From Oryzias latipes (Eukaryota; Chordata; Actinopteri; Beloniformes; Adrianichthyidae), in NCBI RefSeq assembly GCF_002234675.1, contig NC_019873.2, positions 6,659,158 through 6,723,157 of the forward strand: a stretch of 64,000 nucleotides of DNA, in the 5' to 3' direction. Made by a program: the position numbers and the translations under genes. How positions within the stretch are numbered: position 1 is the stretch's first letter; every line of letters starts with the position of its first letter. Below, in pieces: positions 40,059 through 52,100 of the stretch. Under the pieces are notes generated by a model that saw only the letters and a program-made list of their open reading frames with translations, had not been told where the DNA came from and did not search any database.

Positions 40059-40198
40059 TCACTCTCCTGTCACAGTTTTCTTGCGGCAGCAAAAACAGGC
40101 CAGAACTGTGAGAAGCAGCAGCAGAAGCAGAGGGATGCCGATGCCCAGGCCCACAGCCATGATGAAGTCCTTGTTCGTTTGGATGACCTTCCCTGTGT
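40059..40198 (-). CDS. Transmembrane and cytoplasmic-tail exon
   Basis: It follows acceptor GTTTGCAG and encodes [12 protein letters not shown], the membrane span [20 protein letters not shown], then [14 protein letters not shown] and a TGA at 40059-40061. The C-F-C-C cluster followed by R-K-K is a typical stop-transfer edge with possible palmitoylation. A strong donor (GTGAGTGA) overlaps the stop codon, so splicing to a further tail exon is possible. Confidence 0.8.
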
Positions 40199-43100
40199 CT
40201 GCAAACGGCCAGAAAACCCCAAACAACAGTTACTTAGTCATTTACATTACTGCACAAAAACTCATAAACTATTTAGAATGTACAGAAAACAAACTGTGTT
40301 TTACTTGGTAATTCTCCAATAGGGTTATAAATAGAGTTCTGCAAGTTCCTCTCACACAGTATAGGTAACCTCTTTTTGTTTTCCTAATGGAATCCTTCAC
40401 ATTACAATATTACTCTCTGAATTAGAATAAGGTACATGACTCCTGTATTACTTTATTGTTGCTTTTTTTAGAAACATGCAGAAGCAGAACCCAAGTGACA
40501 AACGGTTGGAGAAATAGCATAAACATGAGGGTAATTAATAATAATAATAGTTAATAATACATTTAATTTCAAGGGTCTTTTAATTTAGCAAATACCAATG
40601 AAAACATGATTAAATAACATGAGACAGTGTACACAAAGGGTCCAAGATGTTAAAATCATAGCGAAACAGCTGCAGTGAAAAACAGCTACAGATTCAAACA
40701 CAGGGAGAGTCAATGGTTCTGATAACAGGGGGGGTGAGTCCCAAAAGTCTGGGGAGCAGAGCAGTTGCAGGTTCTTCACCCCGTGGTGCTGATATGGGTT
40801 AAGGAACAGTCAGAGGATGGGAGGATGAAGATCTGAGTGAGTGTGATGAAACAGCGATGTGGAGGAGACTGGACAGGCATGGAAGAGAGAAAGAGGTTCA
40901 GGATGGCCTTAAAGGTGAACTGCAGGAGTTTGTCCTCAATTCTGAATCTGACAGGAAGTCAGTGGAGCTGCTGTAGACCAGGTGAAGTGTGGAAAGGGGA
41001 GGGGGGTCAGTAATTATACAAGCAGCTGAGTTCTGGACCAGTTGAAGCTTGATGAGGGATTTGTGGGGAAGGCAGAAGAATTGCTGTAGTTGATGGTGAT
41101 GAGACTGAGGACCAGTGGGGTCATTAATACAAAGAGAAAAGTTATTTACTGAAAACCAGATCCAACTTTAAAGAGGTGAGTTTGGTTGACAGATAGAGCT
41201 GCGTGTCATCAGCATAGCAGTGGAAGTGGATGTCAAATTTAAGGAAGATTGTTTTCACAGGGTTACAGTCAGTTAATGAAAAGGAAGGGCTCCAGGAAGG
41301 AGCCAAAAGATGCCTATAAACGATTAAAAGTAGCTTCTAAGAAAAGAATAATTAGAAATATTTATAATATATCTTCCTGGTATGCCACCCAAAGTCAGTC
41401 ATGTATATAGTTTTTACTAGAGCTGTTTTGAGTCTTTCGTTCCTCAATTTTAATTGTGTAACCCTTGTGCTATCCTAGGCACTTTAACATTGGGAGTTGG
41501 GTCATCTAGACCCACTAGACAGTGCGCTGAACCTTTTTTCTTCAATGATTTGTGATCTTCACTGGTGTCCATGGATGACATGAAATCTTTCCACCTTTAT
41601 ACACCTTTGTCTAGACTATGAGAACATTAAAAAATTGTAAATCAAATGTGCAAAAAAGGCATCACAACTGATCCACTTTAAAGTTGCATTACATTCTCCT
41701 TTACACTTGCTATTTTATATATAAACAGACAGTTAATGACACTGTAGGAGGGTTTCTGACTTTATAATTCAAACACAGCACACCAATAAAGAAGTTGGAG
41801 AACCCCTGATGGAGAAAAAGAGTTTGAGTGTTTTTCTTCGATGTAAATCAGCTCACCGATCACACAGGACTGGCTTTCCTCCACATCAGTGCTGCCGTTG
41901 CAAACACACCTGTAGCTCCCATAGGTGTTGGAACACAGAGCAGGATAGACACACATCACCTCCCTGGCCTTGCACTCGTCCAAATCTATCAAACAGAGAC
42001 CCACTGGATCACACTTCAACAACCACTTTTATTTCTCATCAAATGCTTCCAGTTTCGCTAATTCACTTAATCAAAAGCAGAAAATTCAACAAAACAATGT
42101 TTACCATCAACTTCCACTGCCTTGATGTCACAATAATTGCTGACTCGGGACAGATAGTCTCTGATGTACCAATGGGGGGTGTCACTGGACACCGCCACCC
42201 AGAACTCCTCCGCGCCACCTTGGGACGCCGTCTCTCCTTCTCTCCTACTGATGTTGTAGAACTTGTTTGTGAAGCCTGATTTCAGAATATCATCCAGCTA
42301 AAGAGGAAACAGAGATTGCAATGAACTGTAACAGGTTTGGGTCAACGGTCTTCCGTTGGTCTCCAGCTCACCTGTTTGAGGCCATCCCCTTTGTTCGTCC
42401 TCCAGAGCACAGAAACATTGAACAGGTTATATCCTGCAGATCCAGACAAACACGTTTTTCTCAACAAACAGAAACAGAGCAAAGCCATGACACAAAAAAC
42501 TATGGAGGTTTCTTACCTGGAGGATTGGAAGAGTCACCTGCAGGGAGACAAACAATGTGAGTAACAGAATACAGAGCAAACACCCCTTCATCTAAAATCC
42601 CTCACAGCTCCAGAAGAGATGCAGAGAAGAAAGAGGTTCTGAGGAGACTTCACAGCAGTGACAATGAACAGAAATCAAAGTTAATCCTGGATATTTTGCA
42701 TTTTCAATGATTCAATGAAACACTCTGCTGGGTAATAGTTGGTGTAATGTCAGTGATGTTCAAGTCCCACTTCGATTATCTTTTGATCTAATTTCAAAGT
42801 GTTCCCAGTTATATTTTAATAATGTTTATGTTGTTTTTGCCAATTTAAAAAAAAACAACCTGTGTTGTTTTGTAGGACAAAGTTTCTGCAGAGTGGCAGT
42901 AGGTCATTAGAAATTCACCTCTGAGCTGTGGGCCGGCTGCTGTGTAAGCCAACCCCACTCCCCATTACCCATTAGTTTACACTGTCTCCCACTAGCTCAC
43001 AGTCCCTCACACCCTTAATTGAACATTACTGGTAATGGTGGCATGATTGGAACTATCCAGTGGTGCTGTTTTGAGCCGGTGACCAGCTCAGATGAGGAAG

Positions 43101-46100
43101 ATCTATGTCTGCAAGTGGAAGCATCAGAATGGAGCAGAGCAGGGAGCTTGTGGCCTGCCCTGCATGGTTTCTGTGTCACAGATTTGCTTTTTTCAAAAGA
43201 CATTTTTTTCATCTGCTCCTGATTCCCAACGATTTGAATAAAGAAATAATCAGAAATATACTAAATATACAAGAACATGTTAAAAACTAAAATGACAAAA
43301 GCAGTGAAAGTGTGGGCTAACTTGTAAAAAGTGATGAGTCTCTGGAGCATTTTTTGTTGAACGCAGTTTTACCGCAGGAGCCAGATTTCCTTCAGATTGG
43401 CTTCCACAGCTGATGCATTGACATCTTTACTGCTGAACTTGAACGCTGCGAAGCACTGATCCATACTTAAAACTGCAGCTCTCAGAGTCGAAGTCATTGA
43501 TTTCTGCTTTCCCCCTGCGGCAGAGGAAACTCAGCCTTCTTTCTCTGAACCACTTTCTTTAAATTTAATGCTTTTCAATGGTTTCCGACCAAAAACAAGC
43601 TTTTATCATTTTTCCTTTTATCCTCCTGACTTTCAGGAATAACAGTGATTATGGATTTTTTTTTCCTGCTTTGCTGACTGACAGATAACTTCTTTCCTCG
43701 TATTTTTGTTGCACGATGTGCTTTTTTGGCAGCTGGACTGCTGTGAGCATTGATGCTTTGTAACATCCTTTCATGCCTACACACTCATCTTTATGTACAT
43801 TCAGCCTGATGCGGCGCGCTGGGAACTTGGTCAGAAGCTAAGTGTTCCTGAGTGCAGACTGTTATTTGCATTTTGAATTTGTTTACATTTGACATCCCTG
43901 TGCCTTTAGAAGAGAGATAATAATAGTGAGGAAGATGAGGGAAGGTCCATAAACATTAAATTCTTTCAGATTTATTCAACATGGTAACAAAAGTACCATG
44001 TTGCACTATTTCACTTATTTTGGAAGAAAGTTGGATCCACAGTCCTGCACATACCACATCCTTCTCTGTCCTTGCTGTTTTGATATCTGCAGACACATTC
44101 AAATGAGCCGGGCTTGTTCTTGCAATCATATTTGGCATTCTGGCAGGTCATGAAAGCCGCACACTCATCTATATCTGCAAGACAGACAAACACAAACAGT
44201 GACTGTGCAGCACAGGCATGCTGGGACAAGAAGTCAGCGGTGAAGTATAGGCTGGCTCCATGGTACCTGTGCAGTTGAGGCCGTCTCCAGTAAAGCCCTG
44301 CTTACATCTGCAGCTGTAGTCTGACTTTATGCTCTGACATTCAGCGTCTTTGTGGCAGGGGAAGGGGAACGGGGGACTGCACATGTCTGAGGAGGAGCAC
44401 AGAGGCAAAAGTGAGGAACTTTATCAGAAGAAAAAATAATAGCTGATCAAGTTTTAACATTCTGCGCAACTAACCGCGTTCAAAGCATTTGTATCCCACT
44501 CTGCCGTTGGGGAAGGTGTTGTCGGGACATTCTCCACAGGTAAACTCTCCAGGCTGGGACCTGGACTGACACGGTACCTCTGGAAAACAGGGTCTGCCTC
44601 GGCACACATCTGTGACATTCCCACAGAACTTCCCACTGAATCCCTTCGGGCACAGACACCCCAGAACCTGCAGTTTGGACCAAAAAAAAACAGTCAGTTC
44701 TGTTCTTTACAAAGAAATTACCAAAATAAGTTTTCTGTTGTTTTTTTTTTTTATAGATGATCTGATTTTTGAAGTTTAGATTATTTTTGCATCATTTTGA
44801 TGCTTAGGATTTCATTTTATATGAGCAATAATTTCTACTTATATAGAGTTTAAACATCCAATAAGAGTTCCTACTTTAACAATGGATTGATCGATTTAAA
44901 GGAGCTTCTCAAAGCAGTGTAATCTTAGTCACCTCCATTTGTGAATATAGTCTTATAAATATGAAGCTTTTAAACTGCAGTTGGAATAACATACATTTTG
45001 ATGTCTTGTTTTTTTTCTCAAATATTCATGGAAAACTAATAAATTCCTTATTTAGTATCAAGATAATAACATTTTTGTACATCTTGAGAGTCATGAATTG
45101 TCTGAAACATTTTAAATTCTCACTCCGGTCATCTTTTGATCTATTTTAAAATCATTTTCAATGGTCTTTAATTATGATTATCCTTGTTTTAGACATAATA
45201 AAAAAACTGTCGTTTTCTAGGACATAGTTTCTGCAGAGTGGCGGTAGTTCATTAGACAATTACCTCTAAGTTGTGGACGGGATTGTCGATACAAAGGAAC
45301 CCTTCTCACACCTCCCATCATCCATGACTGAGAGCTCTCTGTTTACATGCTGTCCCGCTAGCCTACAGTTCCTCACACCCCTAAATGAACATTGCGGGGC
45401 AACAAAAATTGCGAGCAATATTGAAGCCATCCAGCCATACAGTTTGGATCCAGATTCCAGCTCAGATGAGGAAAACAAAGACGTTCATGGATTTATTTGT
45501 CTGCAAGCGGTTGCATCAGAATGGAGCGCAGTAGGGAGCATGTGGACCCCCAATTGTAGTTTTTACGTCACTGCTTTTTCAAAGAGGTTTTTTGGTCTGC
45601 TCCTGATTCAGATATTTCTTTAAAATGTCCTCCATTATGAGAAAAATGCTACAAGAACATGTTAAAAACACCAAATATAAACATTTAATTGGAGAGGATC
45701 TTTTAGAGATTCAAGCAGTGGCCCTGTTGTTAAAGAGTTTGTAGGAAAATACCCCACAAACTATGTTATATTCAAATAATGATCAGGAAATGTAACAAAA
45801 GTTCAAAAGGTTCTACCAAAACCTTTTCTGAAAAACAGATGCACAGCACCAAAAATCCATTACCTGGAATTTTCCCTGCAGATGGTTTTCAATGACACTC
45901 TCTTGCAGACAGGTCCCCCCATTGAGGCAGCTGCAGACTCGCAGGATGGGGGTGAAGAAGGAGCTGGCTTTTAGCGTGTCACTGACCTTTATGGTCAGCT
46001 GGACCGGCATGGTGCTGAGCGGCATCCATGTGAGGGATCCAGAGACTGAAGAAGCAAACATCACAGAACTGAGATGAATGTCATTAATACAGACACTCTA

Positions 46101-49100
46101 CAGTTATGGTGTTTTTTTGGTGGGATCTAACTTCCCAATGTCCCTTTGGAATGAGATCCAGTAGTGGTGGATAATGGAAAAGCAGGTACATTTGGTTGAA
46201 CATTAAGTATCTTCTCACCTTCGCCAATGGAAGCCCCCACAGGCCAGGGTGAGAGCAGTGAGTATGTGATGGGGTCATTATTGGGGTCCTGAGCAACTAT
46301 TTGAACACTAACCCGAGAGCTGACCTTGGCCTGGATCACGACGGGGCCTGTCACTATAGGAGGCATGTTACCTGCCCAACCACAACGCATTAGAAGAGCA
46401 GAATGGCAAAAACACAGGAAGCCGTTGGGATGTAAACACACTCACCAAAGAGGACAGCGAGACTCTCAAAGCGTTTCTCAGCATTCAGAGTTAGCAGACC
46501 CAGGTCAGACATGTTGGACGCCAGCGTGTCATGGACGCACGACTCGCTGTTTTCACAGACCTTCCTCACCTCATTGACTTTAAAAGGACCAGAGCTTTCC
46601 AGGAGGTCAAAGGTGGAGGGGAACACCTGAGGAACCCTTGGAGGTGAGGAGAACAAGAGGCTCTCTGGTCCTGGTACTGCCCCTAACAGCACACATATGA
46701 AATGGAGTTCAGCGTATTGACAGATGTACCCCATGACAATCTGTAGGCTCTGTGAAATACATGAATCGAGCATAAAAACAGCACCTGATAGAATACGCAG
46801 ACGTGTATGTTTACGCTTCAATACCACATTGACTGACGCTGACACGTCCTGTATTTCCATGTGCCGAAAATTATTTGCTCCCTTCCTAAAGTACATGAAT
46901 ACACTTCAAAAAACAGTGGTGGAGCTAGAACAATTTGTATAGGAGACGGGAGGGGGGCAGAAGTCTTTGGAAGGGTGGCAAATTTTAATTTAACGATTTA
47001 AAAAAAAATGTATTTGTTATTTTAGAGAGCTCAAAAAGGTTAGTGATGATTTATCAAACTTTGTAAATATTGATACTAAGATTGATTTAGAAATAGGGGG
47101 GAAAATGGGTTGGGGTAAGCTTCTTGCTGGGAGAGGGGTGCTGCCCCCCTTTGACCTCCGTCGCTACGACCCTGTAACAACTGAATCTTAAGAAATTAAA
47201 AATTGTCTCATTTTTTGTCTTGCAAGAAAAATAATCTCATTAATAAAGTTTTCAACAGCAACATAGTCTTTGTTTGTAAAAAATGTGTCTAGAATTTGTT
47301 TCTTAAAATAAAGAATTCTTGCAAAGACCAAATTTTTACCCCTTTGGCAGATTTTTTTTCTGCTTATTCACTTTTTTTTTCTTTCAAATTTGCAGAATTT
47401 CTGACTGACTTCTAGGGGACCTTTTTTTTGCAGAGCGTATTCAAATATTCAGAATGCTAATCCTTAAAAAAGCTGAAAATATATCCAAATTATATGAGTA
47501 AATCCTAAATTCAGTTTTCACCTATAAACAAAGGGACAGTAAAATGAACTGAACTGATTTAAATTAGAAAAAATAAAGATTCAGACAGAGCAAATATCCA
47601 GTGTTAATCAACTGCTATGTACTCACAGTACATATTTTGGAGCATTTTGAGCCTCTCCTTCAAAATAAAATACTGTCAGCTAAGTGAATGTTGCACTCAC
47701 AGGACAGACCAAACTGATGCACGTCGTCCTCCGTGAGGGGCTTGGAGTCTTGTGAGCGTAGGATCTTGCCGTTTGACATGAGGAAATCGTCAGCGCCGCT
47801 GGAGCTCCAGAGACCCACCAAACCCAGAGTGCGGTTGTAGAAGGTCTGAGGGACCTCCATCGTGGCTTCCAGCTGTCTGTAGCTATCCTTTCTCCACACG
47901 ACCACATGGAGTCCGCCGTCATAGACCACTGCGCACTTATCCATGGAGGGGCAGCGCACTGCAAAGTTCTTTTCACTCAAATATACAACACCTGAAAGGA
48001 TATGTGCAGCAGAGATTGCGATTTTTTTACTGATTGAGCAATATATATTTAAATTACAGGTATGTCAGACATAGTTTAATGCAAAAGCAAAATGGTTTGA
48101 TGTGTTTTTATTACCAACTGTGACGAAGACTTCTGTATCATCCACAAAAACCTTCAGTCCATTGTCTTTGTCTGAACATCTCCACTCAATCTGAAAGGGG
48201 TGCATCAATCACCATTAGCAGCAATCACTACTTAATCATGAGTCCCTTTGAGAGGTTGTTGGCCTTTGAGGTTATAGTACACTCAGAATGTTTACCTTGC
48301 CAAAGCTTTGGTGGAAGGCTGCCATGCGCACCACCACAGGGACATCAATCCGTTTCCCTGTGTTTGTGTAGAGCTTGTCCATCTGCCCTTGAAGGGTGAA
48401 GACATTGGAGCCGGTGCTGGATGAGAGGCGTAATATGACAAACTCGCCAAGGGCCATGAAGCAGTACTTTGTTCCATCAAAGGTTATGAAATGGAGGCTT
48501 CCGTACACCATGGCTGCAGGGACACGGATCGCATATTACTAAAAAGATCATACATTCCAAATACATTCCTGGATGAGGCTGAGTTTTTGGTTTTGGGTCC
48601 TCTCACCAGTTCCTGGTACTGCAGTCTTAGACTGGGCGGAGCCAGCTGGACCATTCCAGCCGTAACCCTGACAACGATCCAAAGGCCTCTTCCTGAGATA
48701 AAGCTCACATAGAGGAGACTCAATACAACACCACTGAAATGGCAGGAGGTCTTCATCTGCAGAAAGATGTGTGAGGTACTTTTACAGGATGTAAGCACAC
48801 ATGTTACTTTAGACAGTCACACTAAACATCCTACTTTAATGTCAGATCTGAGAAAGACGGCAAAGTTTTTTACCAATGTGTTTCTGTGAGCTCTCCTTGG
48901 AGAAGTAGCGTTCGTTGTATCCAGCCAGTAAGGGGCCTTCTAGGTCATAAACACACCTCTTCCCTGCTCCGAATTTGTTGGAAAGGAGTGACCTGAAGAC
49001 CTGCCCTGTACCCCCCCATCGCTGAGCCCTCAGCTTCTGTACCGTTGGGCCTGGATCAGCGTCGTCCTGTAAGAAGGACTGGTCCTCCAGAGCCTGGTTG

Positions 49101-52100
49101 CGTGTGCAGGGACAGCCAGGCAGCAGCCCTGTCCACTCAGCAGGGGCGGGCTCTTTCATGGCCCACATCCGGCACTTCATTTGAGAATCAGCGTTTGACC
49201 CATCTGCCCAAGTTAGATTGTATACCAACTGGCCTAATTTTCCGAGAGTTCCCTTCTTTCCGTGAGGCCTGTACCTTCCCCCTGGCCCAAAAAGGTTGTC
49301 TGCAGGGTCTGTGACCTCCATGACGGAGGTTCTTCCGTCTGTGTAGCCAATTAAAGCGTTGTGATATTTCCTCAGCCCCGGACCCCAGCTCATGTTCCCG
49401 TATCGCAGGAGGGCAAAGGAGCGTGCTGCGTCCATGGTCAGGATACACTGGAAAGTGTTGGTCTGAAAATAAATGAGAACTCTGTTGATGATGGGCTAAC
49501 GAAATTGACATTTTTAATAGAACCAGAACAAAAAGGTTTACTGTTCCAGGTCCTGTATCACCACAATCTTACCTGAAGGTGGCGCCACACCTCCACATAT
49601 GGAAACAGATTGACTTTCTGCTTAAATGAAAAAGGCTCATGTTTTCCATAACAATACTGCTTGACCCTTGTGCTATCTTAGATGACCCCACCCTTACTTT
49701 GACGTGTTCTCCTTACCATGACAAAGGTGGATAAAGGTGGAAAGATTTCATGTAATCCATGGACACCAGTGAAGATCAAAAATCATTGACGAAAAAAGGT
49801 TCAGAGCACTGTCTAGTGCAGTGTTTTCAACCTTTTTTGAGCCACTGCACACTTCAACCTAGACAAAAATCCCGCGGCACACCGACATTCAAAAAAAAAA
49901 AAGAAAAAGGAGAAACTCTATTGATAAACTGTCCCTCCATGATATCACATGCATTTTTGTGATAATTGTGGCAGAAAAAGCTGGAAGTTGCAGCTGTTTT
50001 TTTTAAGATGTGATAAAAGTTGAGTTAAAAAATTAAAAAACAGTTTGATTTGTGGTCGTTGTGGTTTCACGACGTTAAGAGGAGAGAGTCGTGCGCCCAG
50101 ACGCTCACACTCTCACTTTAACCCAATGCATCATGGGAGATGTAGTTCAATAATCCGCCGAACACCTTTTTCTGCCACAATTATCACAAAAATGCATGTG
50201 AGATTGCAGAGGGTCTGTAGATCAATACGAACTATGAGTTTCTCCTTAATTTTTAATTTTTGGATGCCGGTGTGCCACGGGATTTTTGTCAAGGTTAAAG
50301 TGTGCCTTGGCTCAAAAAGGGTTTAAAAACACTGTCCTAGAAAACGACACTGGTATTTAAATTAGGGATACAAATAGCATAATCGTTATTAAAAGACCAC
50401 TGGGAACACTTTACAACAGATCAAAAGATGATCAGAGTTGGACTTTCAAATAAGACTCTGTCCGTAGTGGGGCTTCATTTCAAATAGAATTTCTGAAAGT
50501 CTGAAACACAGACTTTAAAAAGAAAAGAGAAAGGAAGCGAACCTCTGAAAAGTTGACTTTTTGGTAGGAAACAGGCATCACTCTGTCCCAGGTGATCTTG
50601 AGGATCCATGCCGGCGTGAAGGCAGGCCTGCTATTCTTGGCCTCAAACTTTGTCACTTCATCAGCTGTTCGATTGAAAACTATCTGCGAGAAAACATCTG
50701 ACACATCGCTTTTGTTGTATTCCTAAAGGTTTGAAACAAGAGAAGCTAGATTAAGACCAAGCAGTTGATTGGTTAAAAACAGGCATTTTCTCCTTTTTAA
50801 TTTTTTGTCTGATTGCAATCATAGCAGCAGATTAAGCTCAAATGCTGTTACACCTGTTTAGATCTAACCTTATAATGCAGCTTCCCTACTCCTTGGGTCA
50901 GGTCCACATCGTCCCAGAACGCAGCCAACATCGCCACCTTCAGGTCATCAGGAAAACCGCTAGCCGATGGAGCTGGGAGGAGAAACTGCTCATTCTCAGC
51001 CAAAGATTGAAACTGGACCAGGCCATTGTCTGAGAACTACAAAAGGAAAGAAGAAAGAGACACAAAAGGCCAACAAACTCCTGAGTTAATGACAAACTTC
51101 TCTGTTACCACAAACTCTGTCCTTCTTTATCATCAAAAATAAAATTAGGCTCAGCTCCATGATAAGATTTACTCAGTTATCAACATCCATCAGAAATAAC
51201 TACTTAGGGACTTACAAACACCCTGTTGAACGTTTTCCCCATGAACGGAAACCCTGATGGTGGAGCGATGTATGGAGAGTTTCCATCTTCTGAGTCTATT
51301 GTCACTTCAGTGTCTCCAACCTCAGCTCCAAAGGGGTAAAGGGTGGCCTCTGTCAGGAAGACAAAACCATTTGCTCATCATTACCGGCTGCATTATGGGA
51401 CTGGGACCATTTGTTACTGTCTTCTACAAAACAAAACCCCCAAATTATTTCTTAAGTAAAGTTAAATTAGGGTTAAGTGGTCACAATAAAAGACCACCAA
51501 CAGATAAGCTAATTTTTAAATGTTCACCCAAAATTAAATTGCTCTGACTTTTTGTGATCTTTTGACACACAAGTTATATCTTTGTATGATCCCCTTTTGT
51601 GTTTGAGGCTAAACCTTTAATATTTTTTATTATTTGATTGTATATTCCTTTGAAGTTTCTTATTTTAATGTATTGTTGATGTAAGATTTTGAAAAGTAAC
51701 ATTTAACTTATCTGTCTGTGTGTACTCAGAACCCAAAATAAAATAGAAAAACATATTAAAAATGCTTCACAAATGCAAATATAGGCTTGTGAATTTTGCA
51801 CAATTACATGCAGTTGGAGTTGGGTATTACAAACTACCAAAGACTTAGAAAAAATAATGTGAGAACCCTTCAGAGATTTATCCCACATGCTGCAAACAAA
51901 CTCAATCATGAATTTAAAATGCAGTCTCTACAAACAAAAGACAATGTTCCGTCAATAAATAGAGCTAATAATGACAATTTGAGAAATCAACTTCATGTAT
52001 TTTAAGATTGCTGAGTAAAGACCTCAGTGTCCTTGGAAAGTCTTTCTTTTTGCCAATCTGGTTTCTGTTAAATAGTTAAAGCTAACAGGATAAAAACTAA

